A DNA stretch of 64,000 nt from Pseudomonadota bacterium (lineage in GTDB: Bacteria; Myxococcota_A; UBA796; GCA-2862545), in NCBI GenBank assembly GCA_005776945.1, contig SXOB01000051.1, positions 26,792-90,791 on the forward strand. Reading direction: 5' to 3'. A program made the translations under genes and the position numbers. The first letter of the stretch is position 1, and each line of letters starts with the position of its first letter. The notes under the pieces were generated by a model. That model did not search any database and was not told the DNA's origin. It saw nothing but the letters and a program-made list of their open reading frames with translations. Of the stretch, positions 17,102 to 25,385 are shown in pieces.

Positions 17102-18289
17102 ATGTTCTCGGACACGCCACTCGTCGTCGTACGCGACGCGGCCGCCCTCGCCGAAGCCGCCGCGACGATGGCTCAGGCACGAGTCATCGGCGTCGACACC
17201 GAAAGCGACAGTTTCTACGCCTACCAAGAGCGCGTTTGTCTCGTTCAGGTGTCCGACGGCAAGACGGACTGGGTCATCGACCCCTTGGCCGTCAGCGACC
17301 TTGGCGCCCTTGCCCCCGTCATGGCCGACCCTGGCATCGTGAAGGTCTTCCACGGCGCCGACTACGACATCGTGAGCCTCCGTCGCGACTTCCAATTCCA
17401 GTTCGTCAACATCTTCGACACGCTCGTCGCTGCCCAACAGCTCGGTGTGCCGAGGGTCGGCCTCGCCGACCTCGTCGGGAACTGGTTCGGTCATACGCTC
17501 GACAAGGCCTTCCAGCGCCACAATTGGGCCGAGCGCCCGTTGTACGATGAACACCTCGAGTATGCGCGTGGCGACACACACTGGTTGCCCGCACTCCGTT
17601 CCATCCTGCTGCGCCGCCTGACCGCGGCCGGCCGCATTGCGGCCGTCGAAGAGGAATGCCGCCTGCTCGCCAAGCGGGTCTGGCGCGGTCGCACCTTCGA
17701 CCCCAACGACTTCTTGCGCATTCGGGACGCGCGCACGCTGAGCGACGAGGGCCAACGGGCCCTTCGGGGGCTGTACGTATGGCGCGACAAGGTCGGCCAG
17801 CGCCTGAATCGCCCGGTGTTCAAAGTCTTGCCTGACAATGTCCTCGTCGGCATCGCGCGCATCATGCCCGAACATACTGACGACCTGGACCCCGTCCTCC
17901 CGCAACGCAGCGCGCTTCGTCGCCGTCACGGTGAAGAACTCGTGAGCGCCGTCCAAGCCGGCCTCGACGACAACTCCAGCATCGAACAGGCCGCACCCGC
18001 TCGGGGCGACCGCAATTCGGGTCCCCGTCCCCGGCTGGTCGGCCGGCAGGCCGAACGCGTCGCCATCGAGCTCAAGTCGTGGCGCAACGATCTGGTCGCC
18101 CGCGGAGTCGTCACGACTCCAGCGGCCGCTCTGTCCAACGGCCAGATTCAGTCCATCGCCAGCCGCAGGCCGCACGACCTCGAGGAACTCCGAAAGGTGC
18201 CCGACGTGCGCGAATGGCAGGTCCAGGAATTCGGCGCCGCCATCCTTGGCGTGCTCGACCAGGCGGACCCGCGCCGGGCCACTACTTGA
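17102..18289 (+). CDS. rnd: Ribonuclease D
   Basis: A 3'-5' exoribonuclease of 395 residues, in the size range of bacterial RNase D, which trims tRNA and other stable RNAs. The DEDD active site is visible: VDTESD (Asp 32, Glu 34), HGADYD (Asp 87) and YARGDTHWL (Tyr 154, Asp 158). Two HRDC domains follow: one around residues 215-265 (RALRGLYVWRDKVGQRLNRP) and one near 325-390 (IELKSWRNDLVARGVVTT). The ATG at 17102 follows the intergenic region; longer in-frame readings pass through the divergent phosphorylase gene. The 3' end overlaps the convergent HTH gene by eight bases. Confidence 0.94.
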   Translation: MFSDTPLVVVRDAAALAEAAATMAQARVIGVDTESDSFYAYQERVCLVQVSDGKTDWVIDPLAVSDLGALAPVMADPGIVKVFHGADYDIVSLRRDFQFQFVNIFDTLVAAQQLGVPRVGLADLVGNWFGHTLDKAFQRHNWAERPLYDEHLEYARGDTHWLPALRSILLRRLTAAGRIAAVEEECRLLAKRVWRGRTFDPNDFLRIRDARTLSDEGQRALRGLYVWRDKVGQRLNRPVFKVLPDNVLVGIARIMPEHTDDLDPVLPQRSALRRRHGEELVSAVQAGLDDNSSIEQAAPARGDRNSGPRPRLVGRQAERVAIELKSWRNDLVARGVVTTPAAALSNGQIQSIASRRPHDLEELRKVPDVREWQVQEFGAAILGVLDQADPRRATT

Positions 18290-18509
18290 GCAGGGCCGCC
18301 CGAACCTCGGCGTGAACCTGGTAGATGGTGACGACCTCGCCGAACGCGTTCTTCCACTGACGGACACGTTCGCGGCTCACCGCAAATTCGGTGGCGATGT
18401 CCTGCCCCGACGCCGACTCGGCCAACAGGTCGACGAGGCGGCGAAGCCGCTCTGCGCCGTACCGCTCGACGAAGTTGCGCACGATCGTCTCACGGTTTCG
18501 CGCGCCCAC
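18282..18509 (-). CDS. Small helix-turn-helix protein
   Basis: A 75-residue protein with a single predicted helix-turn-helix of the homeodomain or sigma-region-4 style: GQDIATEFAVSRERVRQWKNAFG at about residues 34-56, where VSRERVRQW would be the recognition helix. An upstream helical part (VERYGAERLRRLVDLLAE) may mediate dimerisation. The length and lack of other domains suggest a transcription regulator or a phage-like Cro/C protein, but no close family comes to mind. The start is a GTG. The gene stands alone on the minus strand between rnd and the lipoprotein gene, and its promoter must lie in 18510-18609. Confidence 0.7.
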   Translation of the reverse strand: MGARNRETIVRNFVERYGAERLRRLVDLLAESASGQDIATEFAVSRERVRQWKNAFGEVVTIYQVHAEVRAALLK

Positions 18510-18609
18510 CGGACCTCCGCTCCGGTTCTTCTACCGGGGTGGACTTGACGCGTCCAGTCGGTCTGCCGCAGCCTGACGGCATTCTAGGCGAACGCGGCAG
18601 ATGGCACGC

Positions 18610-20274
18610 CTACGCGGGTGCGAACAAACCCACGTCGTGGGCGCCAACCTCGACGGAGCTGCCTTGGGCACGACCGCCGACCAAGGCCCGCCACGAACCC
18701 CCGACATTGACTCGAATCGGCGAATCCGACACGTTGACTGCCGTCATCGCGCGACGTCCCCCGGCCTCGAACACGCGAACGATGTAGGATTGGTTGTCCG
18801 ACTCGATGACGTCTACCTGCGTGCCCCGCCCAAAAGCGGCCGCCAGAGACGACCGGGCGCGCGCGCGTTCGGCCAGGTGAGCGGGAACGGCCTGCCGCTG
18901 CGCGGGCCCGCCCCAGGCCTGGTCCAATTCGCGGGCGAGTGACTTCAGACGTTGCATGTGCGTTTCGAAGGACGCGGCGTCCTCGAACCACGCGCCTTCG
19001 TCCCAACGCCGGGGGGTGGCGTCGGCAATCCATGGCATCGCCTTGCCAGCCACCAAGCCAGCGTTCCGCCACAAGTGGAGGACCCGGTATGCGGCCTCTC
19101 CGTCGTAGCGACGGTCCTTTGCAGAGCGCCCCGGTTTCTCGGCTTCGATTGCGCGTTCGAGCGCCTCGACGCAACGGCCCGACGGCGCGCTGAGCCACCA
19201 GCGGGGCAACATCCACTTGTGACCCCACGCGAGGATTTGATGCATGTCGTCAAGCGACCAAGCCGCTGCAAAGAGGTTCGTCTGTCCCACGGCGCCAGCA
19301 AGCCAGCTGTTGGCGATCTCGTGGATGCCCCAGCACTGGCACCCATCGAGCGTCCGGAAGAGTTGGCCGAGCTTGGGCCCCTCGGCGAGGACGACGGCGT
19401 CGGGTCGGCCCTCACGAAAGGCGTCGCGCATACGTTCGACCGTCCGCACCGTCCCCGAATCGAATGCACGGCCGTCGCCCGCATCGTGCGGATGGTCCGG
19501 GTCGTCGCACTTGAAGCCCCGCATATTGCCCCAGGAGTCGATGTGGACGCCGTCGGCGCCATAGTCGCGGCCCATCCGGCGCGCGATGTCCACGAGGTGG
19601 TCCTGCCAACCTTGGACTGTCGCACAGGGCATCCACTCCGCCGCATACGGCTCCTTCCTCGGGACCCCGCCACTCTTGAGCGTCCAGTCCTCACCATGCT
19701 CACGACCAAGGGGGCTGTCTCGGTCGAGGTTCATCCCCGAGACGTAAAGAAGCGTGCGGCCGCCTGCGGAACGCACGGCATCGGTCCCACGTCGGAGGGC
19801 CTCCGCCCCACCCATACCGACCCGGGGCCGGTAGTCCGATTTCGACCATCGCATCGCTTTCGGGGCTTGGCCGGGGCGCCCTTCCCAAAAGTCGACGATG
19901 TAGACAACGTCGGTGCCGAGCTGTCGGCCTTCCGCATGGAGGTCGGGCAATGCGTCAAAGGTGTCGATGAGAGACGCGAGCGACGACCGGTCTCCATCCG
20001 CAAAACAAAGGGACGCCGCACCCGCCGTCACCGGTGTTGGCAGGTAGATGCTCGACGCGCTGTCGAGCCACGCCGGGCTGGCGACGAAGCGGTCTGGGCC
20101 CTCCTCGGCCCGCTCCGGCGGCAGAAAGAGGCGCGGTCGGTCCTGGCCCCACTTGCCTCGCTCGTCACCATCTTGGCCGGCGCGCGTTTCCGCGGCCGAC
20201 GGCCGGACGCCCGAACATCCAAGCACGGCGACACCTGCAAGGCCGCCGACCAACGTTCGCCGCGTGGGGTCCAA
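18610..20274 (-). CDS. Tat-exported lipoprotein with TIM-barrel glycosidase-like domain
   Basis: A 554-residue protein. The TTG at 20274, six bases after GGGAGG, gives a twin-Arg leader with lipobox (RRTLVGGLAGVAVLGC, Cys 20). The body has beta-strand/loop patterns typical of TIM-barrel carbohydrate enzymes: VVYIVDFW, GRTLLYVSG, YGADGVHIDSWGN (candidate acid Asp) and VVLAEGPKLG (candidate Glu), with many Trp residues. I cannot place it in a named glycoside-hydrolase family; an uncharacterised GH-like family is most likely. The end is a small beta domain (YIVRVFEAGGRRAMTAVNVSD). It is the last gene on the minus strand downstream of the PpiD-like gene, but 307 bases with their own signals separate them. 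Confidence 0.7.
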   Translation of the reverse strand: MDPTRRTLVGGLAGVAVLGCSGVRPSAAETRAGQDGDERGKWGQDRPRLFLPPERAEEGPDRFVASPAWLDSASSIYLPTPVTAGAASLCFADGDRSSLASLIDTFDALPDLHAEGRQLGTDVVYIVDFWEGRPGQAPKAMRWSKSDYRPRVGMGGAEALRRGTDAVRSAGGRTLLYVSGMNLDRDSPLGREHGEDWTLKSGGVPRKEPYAAEWMPCATVQGWQDHLVDIARRMGRDYGADGVHIDSWGNMRGFKCDDPDHPHDAGDGRAFDSGTVRTVERMRDAFREGRPDAVVLAEGPKLGQLFRTLDGCQCWGIHEIANSWLAGAVGQTNLFAAAWSLDDMHQILAWGHKWMLPRWWLSAPSGRCVEALERAIEAEKPGRSAKDRRYDGEAAYRVLHLWRNAGLVAGKAMPWIADATPRRWDEGAWFEDAASFETHMQRLKSLARELDQAWGGPAQRQAVPAHLAERARARSSLAAAFGRGTQVDVIESDNQSYIVRVFEAGGRRAMTAVNVSDSPIRVNVGGSWRALVGGRAQGSSVEVGAHDVGLFAPA

Positions 20275-20323
20275 TGACGCCTCCCGGGGCGTCCCTATCC
20301 AACACGAAGCCCGGGACGGGAAG

Positions 20324-20394
20324 GACCAGGCGCCTGAGGGGGGGCAGTTCCGAGGGCAGGAGCACTTGGGGGGGTGGTGAGGGGCGCCTGGTCC
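20324..20394. repeat. 12-bp inverted repeat enclosing G-tract DNA
   Basis: GGACCAGGCGCC at 20324-20335 is the exact reverse complement of GGCGCCTGGTCC at 20383-20394. The 47 bases between hold four plus-strand G-tracts (runs of 7, 3, 7 and 4) with loops of about 9, 11 and 6. This could be a regulatory stem, a remnant of a terminator, or a quadruplex-forming element. It lies 50 bases upstream of the lipoprotein start on the minus strand, where the transcript would be C-rich. Confidence 0.6.
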
Positions 20395-20490
20395 AACCCG
20401 ACCCAACTGGACGCTACCATGCCAAACCGAGATCATGCAAGAAAAATCTTACAAGATCACCGATCTGTCAGACGATCGGATCATCGTCCA

Positions 20491-20502
20491 TTGACGTGTC
20501 AA
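20491..20502. promoter_or_regulatory. Short palindrome overlapping a TTGACA hexamer
   Basis: TTGAC-GT-GTCAA is a perfect 5+5 inverted repeat. On the minus strand its last six bases read TTGACA, the sigma-70 -35 consensus. It may be an operator/promoter site for the lipoprotein gene, but I see no clear -10 sequence. Confidence 0.25.
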
Positions 20503-20581
20503 GGATACAACGGTGTGCTTCGGCACTCCCCTCCCCCTCCAGGGTCGCCAAAGGTCCGCCGCGAGGAACGCCGCAGCGGGT

Positions 20582-22045
20582 CTACTCGATGACCGCTTTC
20601 TTCTGCAGGCTTGCCACCCAGCCCGTATAGAACGCAACGCGGCGCTCCTCGAGGACCGTTTCGCGCAGCGTTTCCTTTTGCACGTCGTAGGTGGCCAGGT
20701 CCGCGTCTTCCCGCGCCCGAAGCTGCCCGCCGAACAGGTCGCCCCCTTCCTCGGCGACTTCGTCGATGACGGCCCCGACTGCAGCGACGCGCGCCTTTTT
20801 CACGAGCGATTCGGGCAGGCCACCTGCGGCCCCTCGCGCCGGCATCGGACCGCGCGACGCGACGACCAAACCAAGTGGCGCCATCAAATCGAGCGGGGGC
20901 GTACCGTCGGCCTTCCAACGCGGCAGCAGCTCATTCTCAGCAAAGGCGGCCGCGAGGGCCGGAACCCGTTCGTCCTTCAAGATGCGCTCGGCAATCGCGG
21001 CCTTGACGTCCTCGAAGGCGTCGACACGCGCCGGCAGCCGCTCGTCCAAGCGGTAGATCATGACCTCGCTGGTCGTGCTCAGAACGGCCGTCCGCCCCCC
21101 CGGCGCAACGCCTTGAAGGGCCGTACTGACCTCGGTCGGCAGCTGGGCCATCGGTCGGAGCCCAACGGTCCCGCCCAAGGCGGCCGACGGGTCTTCACTG
21201 TGGTGGCGCGCCAACTCGGCGAAATCCGCGCCATTGGCGAGCTGCGTCTCAATCGCCTTCATCCTTGGAAGCAGGTCCGTGACCTGCGGCCCGTCGGGCA
21301 GCACTGCGAGCTTGATCACAGAAAGGCGGACTTGCTCCGGATGGTTGTACATCCGCTCGAAATCGCGGTCGTAGGCCTCGCGGACCCGGACTTCGTTGTC
21401 CTTGAGCCACGTGTCGCGCTCGGCCGCGTCGATGGTCACCTGGCCGAGGAAAGCGGCAGGGCGGACGCGCACGATGTCGAGCGTCACCAAGGTGTTCGCG
21501 TCGATGAACGCTTCCCGGACAGCCGGCTCGCTCACGCTGGCACCCATGAAGACCAGCTGGCGAAGCTTGTCTTGGAGGAGCTTGTCGCGAACGCGTTCGT
21601 TGAAATCGTCTTCGGTGTACTGCGCCCGCTTGAGGAAGCGCTTGTGGACTTCCGGGGAGTACTTTCCGTCGTCGCCGGTGAGTTCTGGCATGCGCAAGAT
21701 GGTGCGGGCGACCTCCGCGTCCGAAACCTCGACGCCAAGGCGCGCGGCTTCCTGGCGGACGAGGACGTCCTCGATGAGGTTCTGCCGCACCATGTCGGCC
21801 ACCTGCTGCTGCTCGGCGTCGCTCAGGGTGCGTTGCTGGCTCACTTCGATCGCGCGGGTCCGCTCGCGCAGCTCGCGAAAATACTCCGTGGCCATGATCC
21901 GATCGCCGTCGACGATAGCGACGACGGAGGTCTTCTCCCCGCTAGGGACGGCCGTGAACCCGATGAAGGAGACGAGCACGAGCGCCAGCACGACCTGCAT
22001 GGCCGTGGAGTCGGCGCCTCGGCGCATAGTTTCCATAAAACTCAT
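20582..22045 (-). CDS. PpiD/SurA-like periplasmic peptidyl-prolyl isomerase chaperone
   Basis: A 487-residue protein with one N-terminal transmembrane anchor (about 15-36), a SurA_N-type chaperone region (IVDGDRIMATEYFRELRER, then LIEDVLVRQEAARLGVEVSD) and a parvulin-like domain at about 240-340 (NGADFAELARHHSEDPSAALGGTVG is its core, given here by the ADFAELA and SEDPSAA motifs). This is the PpiD layout: an inner-membrane-anchored chaperone aiding periplasmic and outer-membrane protein folding. It is about 140 residues shorter than E. coli PpiD. The gene follows the kinase-SUMF1 gene by 24 bases on the same strand. Confidence 0.85.
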   Translation of the reverse strand: MSFMETMRRGADSTAMQVVLALVLVSFIGFTAVPSGEKTSVVAIVDGDRIMATEYFRELRERTRAIEVSQQRTLSDAEQQQVADMVRQNLIEDVLVRQEAARLGVEVSDAEVARTILRMPELTGDDGKYSPEVHKRFLKRAQYTEDDFNERVRDKLLQDKLRQLVFMGASVSEPAVREAFIDANTLVTLDIVRVRPAAFLGQVTIDAAERDTWLKDNEVRVREAYDRDFERMYNHPEQVRLSVIKLAVLPDGPQVTDLLPRMKAIETQLANGADFAELARHHSEDPSAALGGTVGLRPMAQLPTEVSTALQGVAPGGRTAVLSTTSEVMIYRLDERLPARVDAFEDVKAAIAERILKDERVPALAAAFAENELLPRWKADGTPPLDLMAPLGLVVASRGPMPARGAAGGLPESLVKKARVAAVGAVIDEVAEEGGDLFGGQLRAREDADLATYDVQKETLRETVLEERRVAFYTGWVASLQKKAVIE

Positions 22046-22069
22046 GACGGATCCGGGGGACCGCCGGCC

Positions 22070-23869
22070 CTATCGGGCCGGCCCCTGAGGTTCAATGAAG
22101 ACGCAGCGTACGCCTGCGGTCGGTACCCGTTCCCCGGCCCCAGGCACGCGCCGCGCGCCCTTCCCGAGTTCCGAGACGGGGCTGGCCGCGTCTCCCCCCA
22201 TCAGCGCGCCTCCCTGTTTGGCGCGCACCCACTCCCAGGCGTTTCCGGCCACATCTCGCGCTCCGTGAGGCGTGGCGCCAAGCGAGCGGCCACCGATGCG
22301 ATCGACGTCGCCGATCTCACAACCGAGCCCCACAGCTCGTTCGCACGTCGCAGGCGCGTCGCCCCACGGCATCGGCCCGTCGCCGGCCAAGGCGAGCCAC
22401 TCGGCCTCCGTCGGAAGGCGCCCCCCCAAGAATTTGCAGACCGCTTCGGCGTCGGCCAAGCCAAGCCCAAGCGCAGGAAAGCCGTCCGGTACACGTTGGT
22501 AGAGGTCGGCATCACACGCACCGGCCGCGGCGCACAGGCGCCATTCTGCGGCGTCCACCTCGGTCCCACCGATCGTGAACGCCTCCACCCCAACAGGCCG
22601 CCCGTCCAACATCACTTCGGCCGCGGGTACGGCCACGCGACCGGGTGCGGACGTCAGGCGCCCCCAAAGCGTCGAAGGGTCAGGCCCCATCCACGCAAAT
22701 CCGCCGACCGCGAGGACCCCACCACATCCGATGGCGAGGCCCGCCAGCAGCAATCCAGGAAAGCCGCTGCGGAGCGCGGTGCGCGGGGGCGGGCTGTCGC
22801 CGACCTCGAGCATCAGGAGGTCGGACACCGATCTCCGCCCGTCGAGCACCGCCCCCAGCCGCGCGAGTTCGTCGGCCAACTCGTCGGCCTGCCGCCAGCG
22901 GTTGGGAGGTGACGGGTGCCCAAGCGGCGACAACCCGCGCGCGAGGATGTGCCAGAGCCCTGTCGCGACACCCTCCTGCTCAGCTGGCCCCACCCCGGCG
23001 AGGGCACCGAGGCGGGCGACGCCGGCTCGAAGCACCGCGCGGTCCGACGCGACGAGCGCACCCCGGCCCGTGACGTCGACGAGGTCGGCCGCCGTCGCCC
23101 CACGTCGGAGCGCCGCAAGCTGGCGATGCCATCCCGAGCGCTCCTCCGGCGAGGCCTCCACCGCCAACTTGGCGGCCGTCCACAATTCGCGCCCGCGCGC
23201 CGTCAGCAGTTCCGTCGGATCGGCCTGATAGGCCGGCCTCTTTCCCGTGATGGCCCCGTACAGCAGGACGCAGGCCGCGTAGGTGTCCCATGTCGGGTCT
23301 GGAATCGTGCGGCCCGGCAGAATCTGGTCCAACGGAGCCCACATGGGCGTCCCAAAGAGGCCGAGGTCGACAGCGCGTAGCCCCTCGACCGCCATCGCAC
23401 CTCCGAAGTCGCCGAGGTGCATCGCCCCGTTCGCGTCGAGAAATACGTTTTCCGGTTTGACGTCGCGATGAACGAGGTGGCCAGAGTCCAACGCGACGCG
23501 ATGGACGTCGCCGAGGATGCGGACGAGTCGCTCCAACGTGGCGAAGACGTCGCGCAGCGTGGCGCCGTCGGCGCGCTGCGTCACGCGCTCGAGCCACGCG
23601 CCAAGGTGGCCAACGTACCGGGGCATGACCATCGCCGGCCGACCGTTGACGACGATGGCGTCGAGGACCGTGGCCACGCCGCCGACGCCATGCGCGGCGA
23701 CCGCCCGCAGCGCCGCGATTTCACGCGTCAGCGCCTCCGCGGGCCCTTTGCCCTCGGCCGCCACCTTGACTGCGACCTCCGCTCCATCGTCGCGGGTCGC
23801 GAACCAGACCGCGCCTTGGGCGCCGTGCGCGATGGGAGCGTCGTCGAAATCATAGCCCGGGACGTTCAC
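22070..23869 (-). CDS. Membrane Ser/Thr protein kinase fused to a SUMF1 domain
   Basis: A 599-residue protein. The Hanks-type kinase domain (about 5-290) has AHGAQGAVWFA, the ATP-contacting Lys in AVKV (Lys 35), HRDVKPEN (Asp 136), DFGG (Asp 154) and GTPMWAPLD. A transmembrane segment at about 390-415 (GFPGLLLAGLAIGCGG) separates it from a SUMF1/formylglycine-enzyme-like domain (FTIGGTEVDAAEWRLC, GGRLPTEAEWLALAG, GNAWEWV). In myxobacteria SUMF1 domains are often extracytoplasmic ligand or sensor modules; here the domain is probably a sensor and not a sulfatase-activating enzyme. The GTG at 23869 overlaps the glgA stop as GTGA, coupling the two. The target is unknown. Confidence 0.88.
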   Translation of the reverse strand: MNVPGYDFDDAPIAHGAQGAVWFATRDDGAEVAVKVAAEGKGPAEALTREIAALRAVAAHGVGGVATVLDAIVVNGRPAMVMPRYVGHLGAWLERVTQRADGATLRDVFATLERLVRILGDVHRVALDSGHLVHRDVKPENVFLDANGAMHLGDFGGAMAVEGLRAVDLGLFGTPMWAPLDQILPGRTIPDPTWDTYAACVLLYGAITGKRPAYQADPTELLTARGRELWTAAKLAVEASPEERSGWHRQLAALRRGATAADLVDVTGRGALVASDRAVLRAGVARLGALAGVGPAEQEGVATGLWHILARGLSPLGHPSPPNRWRQADELADELARLGAVLDGRRSVSDLLMLEVGDSPPPRTALRSGFPGLLLAGLAIGCGGVLAVGGFAWMGPDPSTLWGRLTSAPGRVAVPAAEVMLDGRPVGVEAFTIGGTEVDAAEWRLCAAAGACDADLYQRVPDGFPALGLGLADAEAVCKFLGGRLPTEAEWLALAGDGPMPWGDAPATCERAVGLGCEIGDVDRIGGRSLGATPHGARDVAGNAWEWVRAKQGGALMGGDAASPVSELGKGARRVPGAGERVPTAGVRCVFIEPQGPAR

Positions 23870-25344
23870 GACGATCGCCGCGCCAACGCCCGAAGCATGA
23901 GTCCTTCGTAGGTCGCCGCGGCGGGACCCCAGGACGGGTTGGTCGCCACGCCTCGCGCAACGATGTCCGCCCACCCCTTGGGGTCGGACGCGCGACGCGA
24001 GATGGCGCGCCACAGCGCCCCGCGCAGCGCATGGCCAGCCGGAGCCGAAAACCGGTAGCCCGTGCCGGCTTTCGGGTCGTCGTCCACGTCGACGACCGTG
24101 TCGCAGAGCCCGCCCGTGGAGCGGACGACGGGCACACAGCCGTAGCGGAGCGCCACCATCTGCGCGAGCCCACAGGGCTCGAACACGCTCGGCATCGCGA
24201 ACACGTCGGCGCCCGCCGGAATCCGATGGGCCACGCCCTCGTTGAACCCAATCCAACCGCGAACCGAGGACGGGTAGCGCCACTCCAACTCGCGAAGCCG
24301 ATGCTCGTAGACCTGGTGAGCGGCCGCCGCGGACCCGAGCACGATGACCTGCGCTCCGGCCATGACGAGCCAGGGGATGCTCTCGAGGAGCATCTCGACG
24401 CCTTTCTGCGGGTCGAGGCGCCCGACCGACCCGACGAGGGGGATGGAATCGTCGACCGGCAATCCCAATTCGCGTTGAAGCGCCGACTTGTTGGCGGAGC
24501 GGAATTCGACCGAGGCCGGGTCCCCAGAAAGCGTCAGGGCCGGGTCGGACCGGGGGTTCCAGGCCTCGATGTCGATGCCGTTGAGCACCCCTACATAGCG
24601 GTCGCCGAGCCCCGTGAAGATGGCGTCGAGGCCGAAGCCTCCGTCCACCGTCCTCGTCTCGTCGGCAAACGTCGGGGAGACCGTCGTGACGAGGTCAGCG
24701 TGCAACAGGCCGGCCTTGAGGATGCCGAGGTCCCCGTGCCATTCCAGACCACCCGGCGAAAACCAAGGCGTCGGAAGTTCGAGGTCGTTGAACAACGCCG
24801 CAGGAAGCCGGCCGGCATGGGCGGGATTGTGGACGGTCAACACGGTCGCGGCGCGCCGGTACAAGCCGACCGGGCGCCAGCGTGCCTGGAGGAGCACTGG
24901 CAACAGGGCCGTGTGCCAGTCGTGAACGTGAAAGACGACGTCTTCCCCCATCGGGGCGCCGTTGCGCAGCGGCACCGTCCGAATCGCGTGCAGCGCGGCC
25001 TCGCACAGGAAGGCAAACCGCAGATGGTTGTCGCCGAAACTTCCGTTGCGGTCGCCATACAGGCCGTCCCGATCGAACATCGGGGACGCCACGAACAGGT
25101 GCTCGACTGGACCCGAGGTCGTCCGCCAAATTCGGCCGACATGGAGCGCGGCCGCAAGCGACACGACGACGGTGTGGTCGGTTTCCTCGAGCCGTGAGCG
25201 GTCCACGGAGGCGTAGAGCGGACTGACCGTCGCGACGCGGTGACCACGGGCAGCGAGCGCGTCGGCAAGTGCCCCGGTGACGTCACCCAAGCCCCCACTC
25301 TTCGAGAAGGGCACCACTTCGGCTGCGACGATGGCCACGTTCAT
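23866..25344 (-). CDS. glgA: Glycogen synthase (ADP-glucose type)
   Basis: Transfers glucose from ADP-glucose to the non-reducing end of a growing alpha-1,4-glucan. The 492-residue protein matches GlgA in length and motifs: KSGGLGDV at about residues 15-22 (nucleotide-sugar contact), HVHDWHTALLPVLL, TVHNPAHAGR, VGRLDPQKGVEMLL and MPSVFEPCGLAQMVALRYGCVPV-type C-terminal sequences including the conserved Glu and the RSTGGLCDTV loop. The ATG at 25344 was chosen because the family N-terminus begins there; an upstream ORF extension of 15 residues is not conserved. It sits between the MreB-like gene (41 bases upstream) and the kinase-SUMF1 gene (overlapping). No other glycogen gene is in the window. 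Confidence 0.95.
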   Translation of the reverse strand: MNVAIVAAEVVPFSKSGGLGDVTGALADALAARGHRVATVSPLYASVDRSRLEETDHTVVVSLAAALHVGRIWRTTSGPVEHLFVASPMFDRDGLYGDRNGSFGDNHLRFAFLCEAALHAIRTVPLRNGAPMGEDVVFHVHDWHTALLPVLLQARWRPVGLYRRAATVLTVHNPAHAGRLPAALFNDLELPTPWFSPGGLEWHGDLGILKAGLLHADLVTTVSPTFADETRTVDGGFGLDAIFTGLGDRYVGVLNGIDIEAWNPRSDPALTLSGDPASVEFRSANKSALQRELGLPVDDSIPLVGSVGRLDPQKGVEMLLESIPWLVMAGAQVIVLGSAAAAHQVYEHRLRELEWRYPSSVRGWIGFNEGVAHRIPAGADVFAMPSVFEPCGLAQMVALRYGCVPVVRSTGGLCDTVVDVDDDPKAGTGYRFSAPAGHALRGALWRAISRRASDPKGWADIVARGVATNPSWGPAAATYEGLMLRALARRSS

Positions 25345-25385
25345 CGCGGGCGACCTATCGCGCACCCGCCGGCGGGCCGCCACGC

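Larger units (their letters stand above)
20275..20581. other. Gene-free region upstream of the Tat lipoprotein
   Basis: This 307-base gap has no convincing coding signal. It contains a 12-base perfect inverted repeat enclosing G-runs (20324-20394) and a relatively A/T-rich stretch (about 20425-20515) that could hold the promoter of the minus-strand lipoprotein gene, including a TTGACA on the minus strand at 20497-20502. I could not identify a convincing -10 box at the right spacing. Confidence 0.5.
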
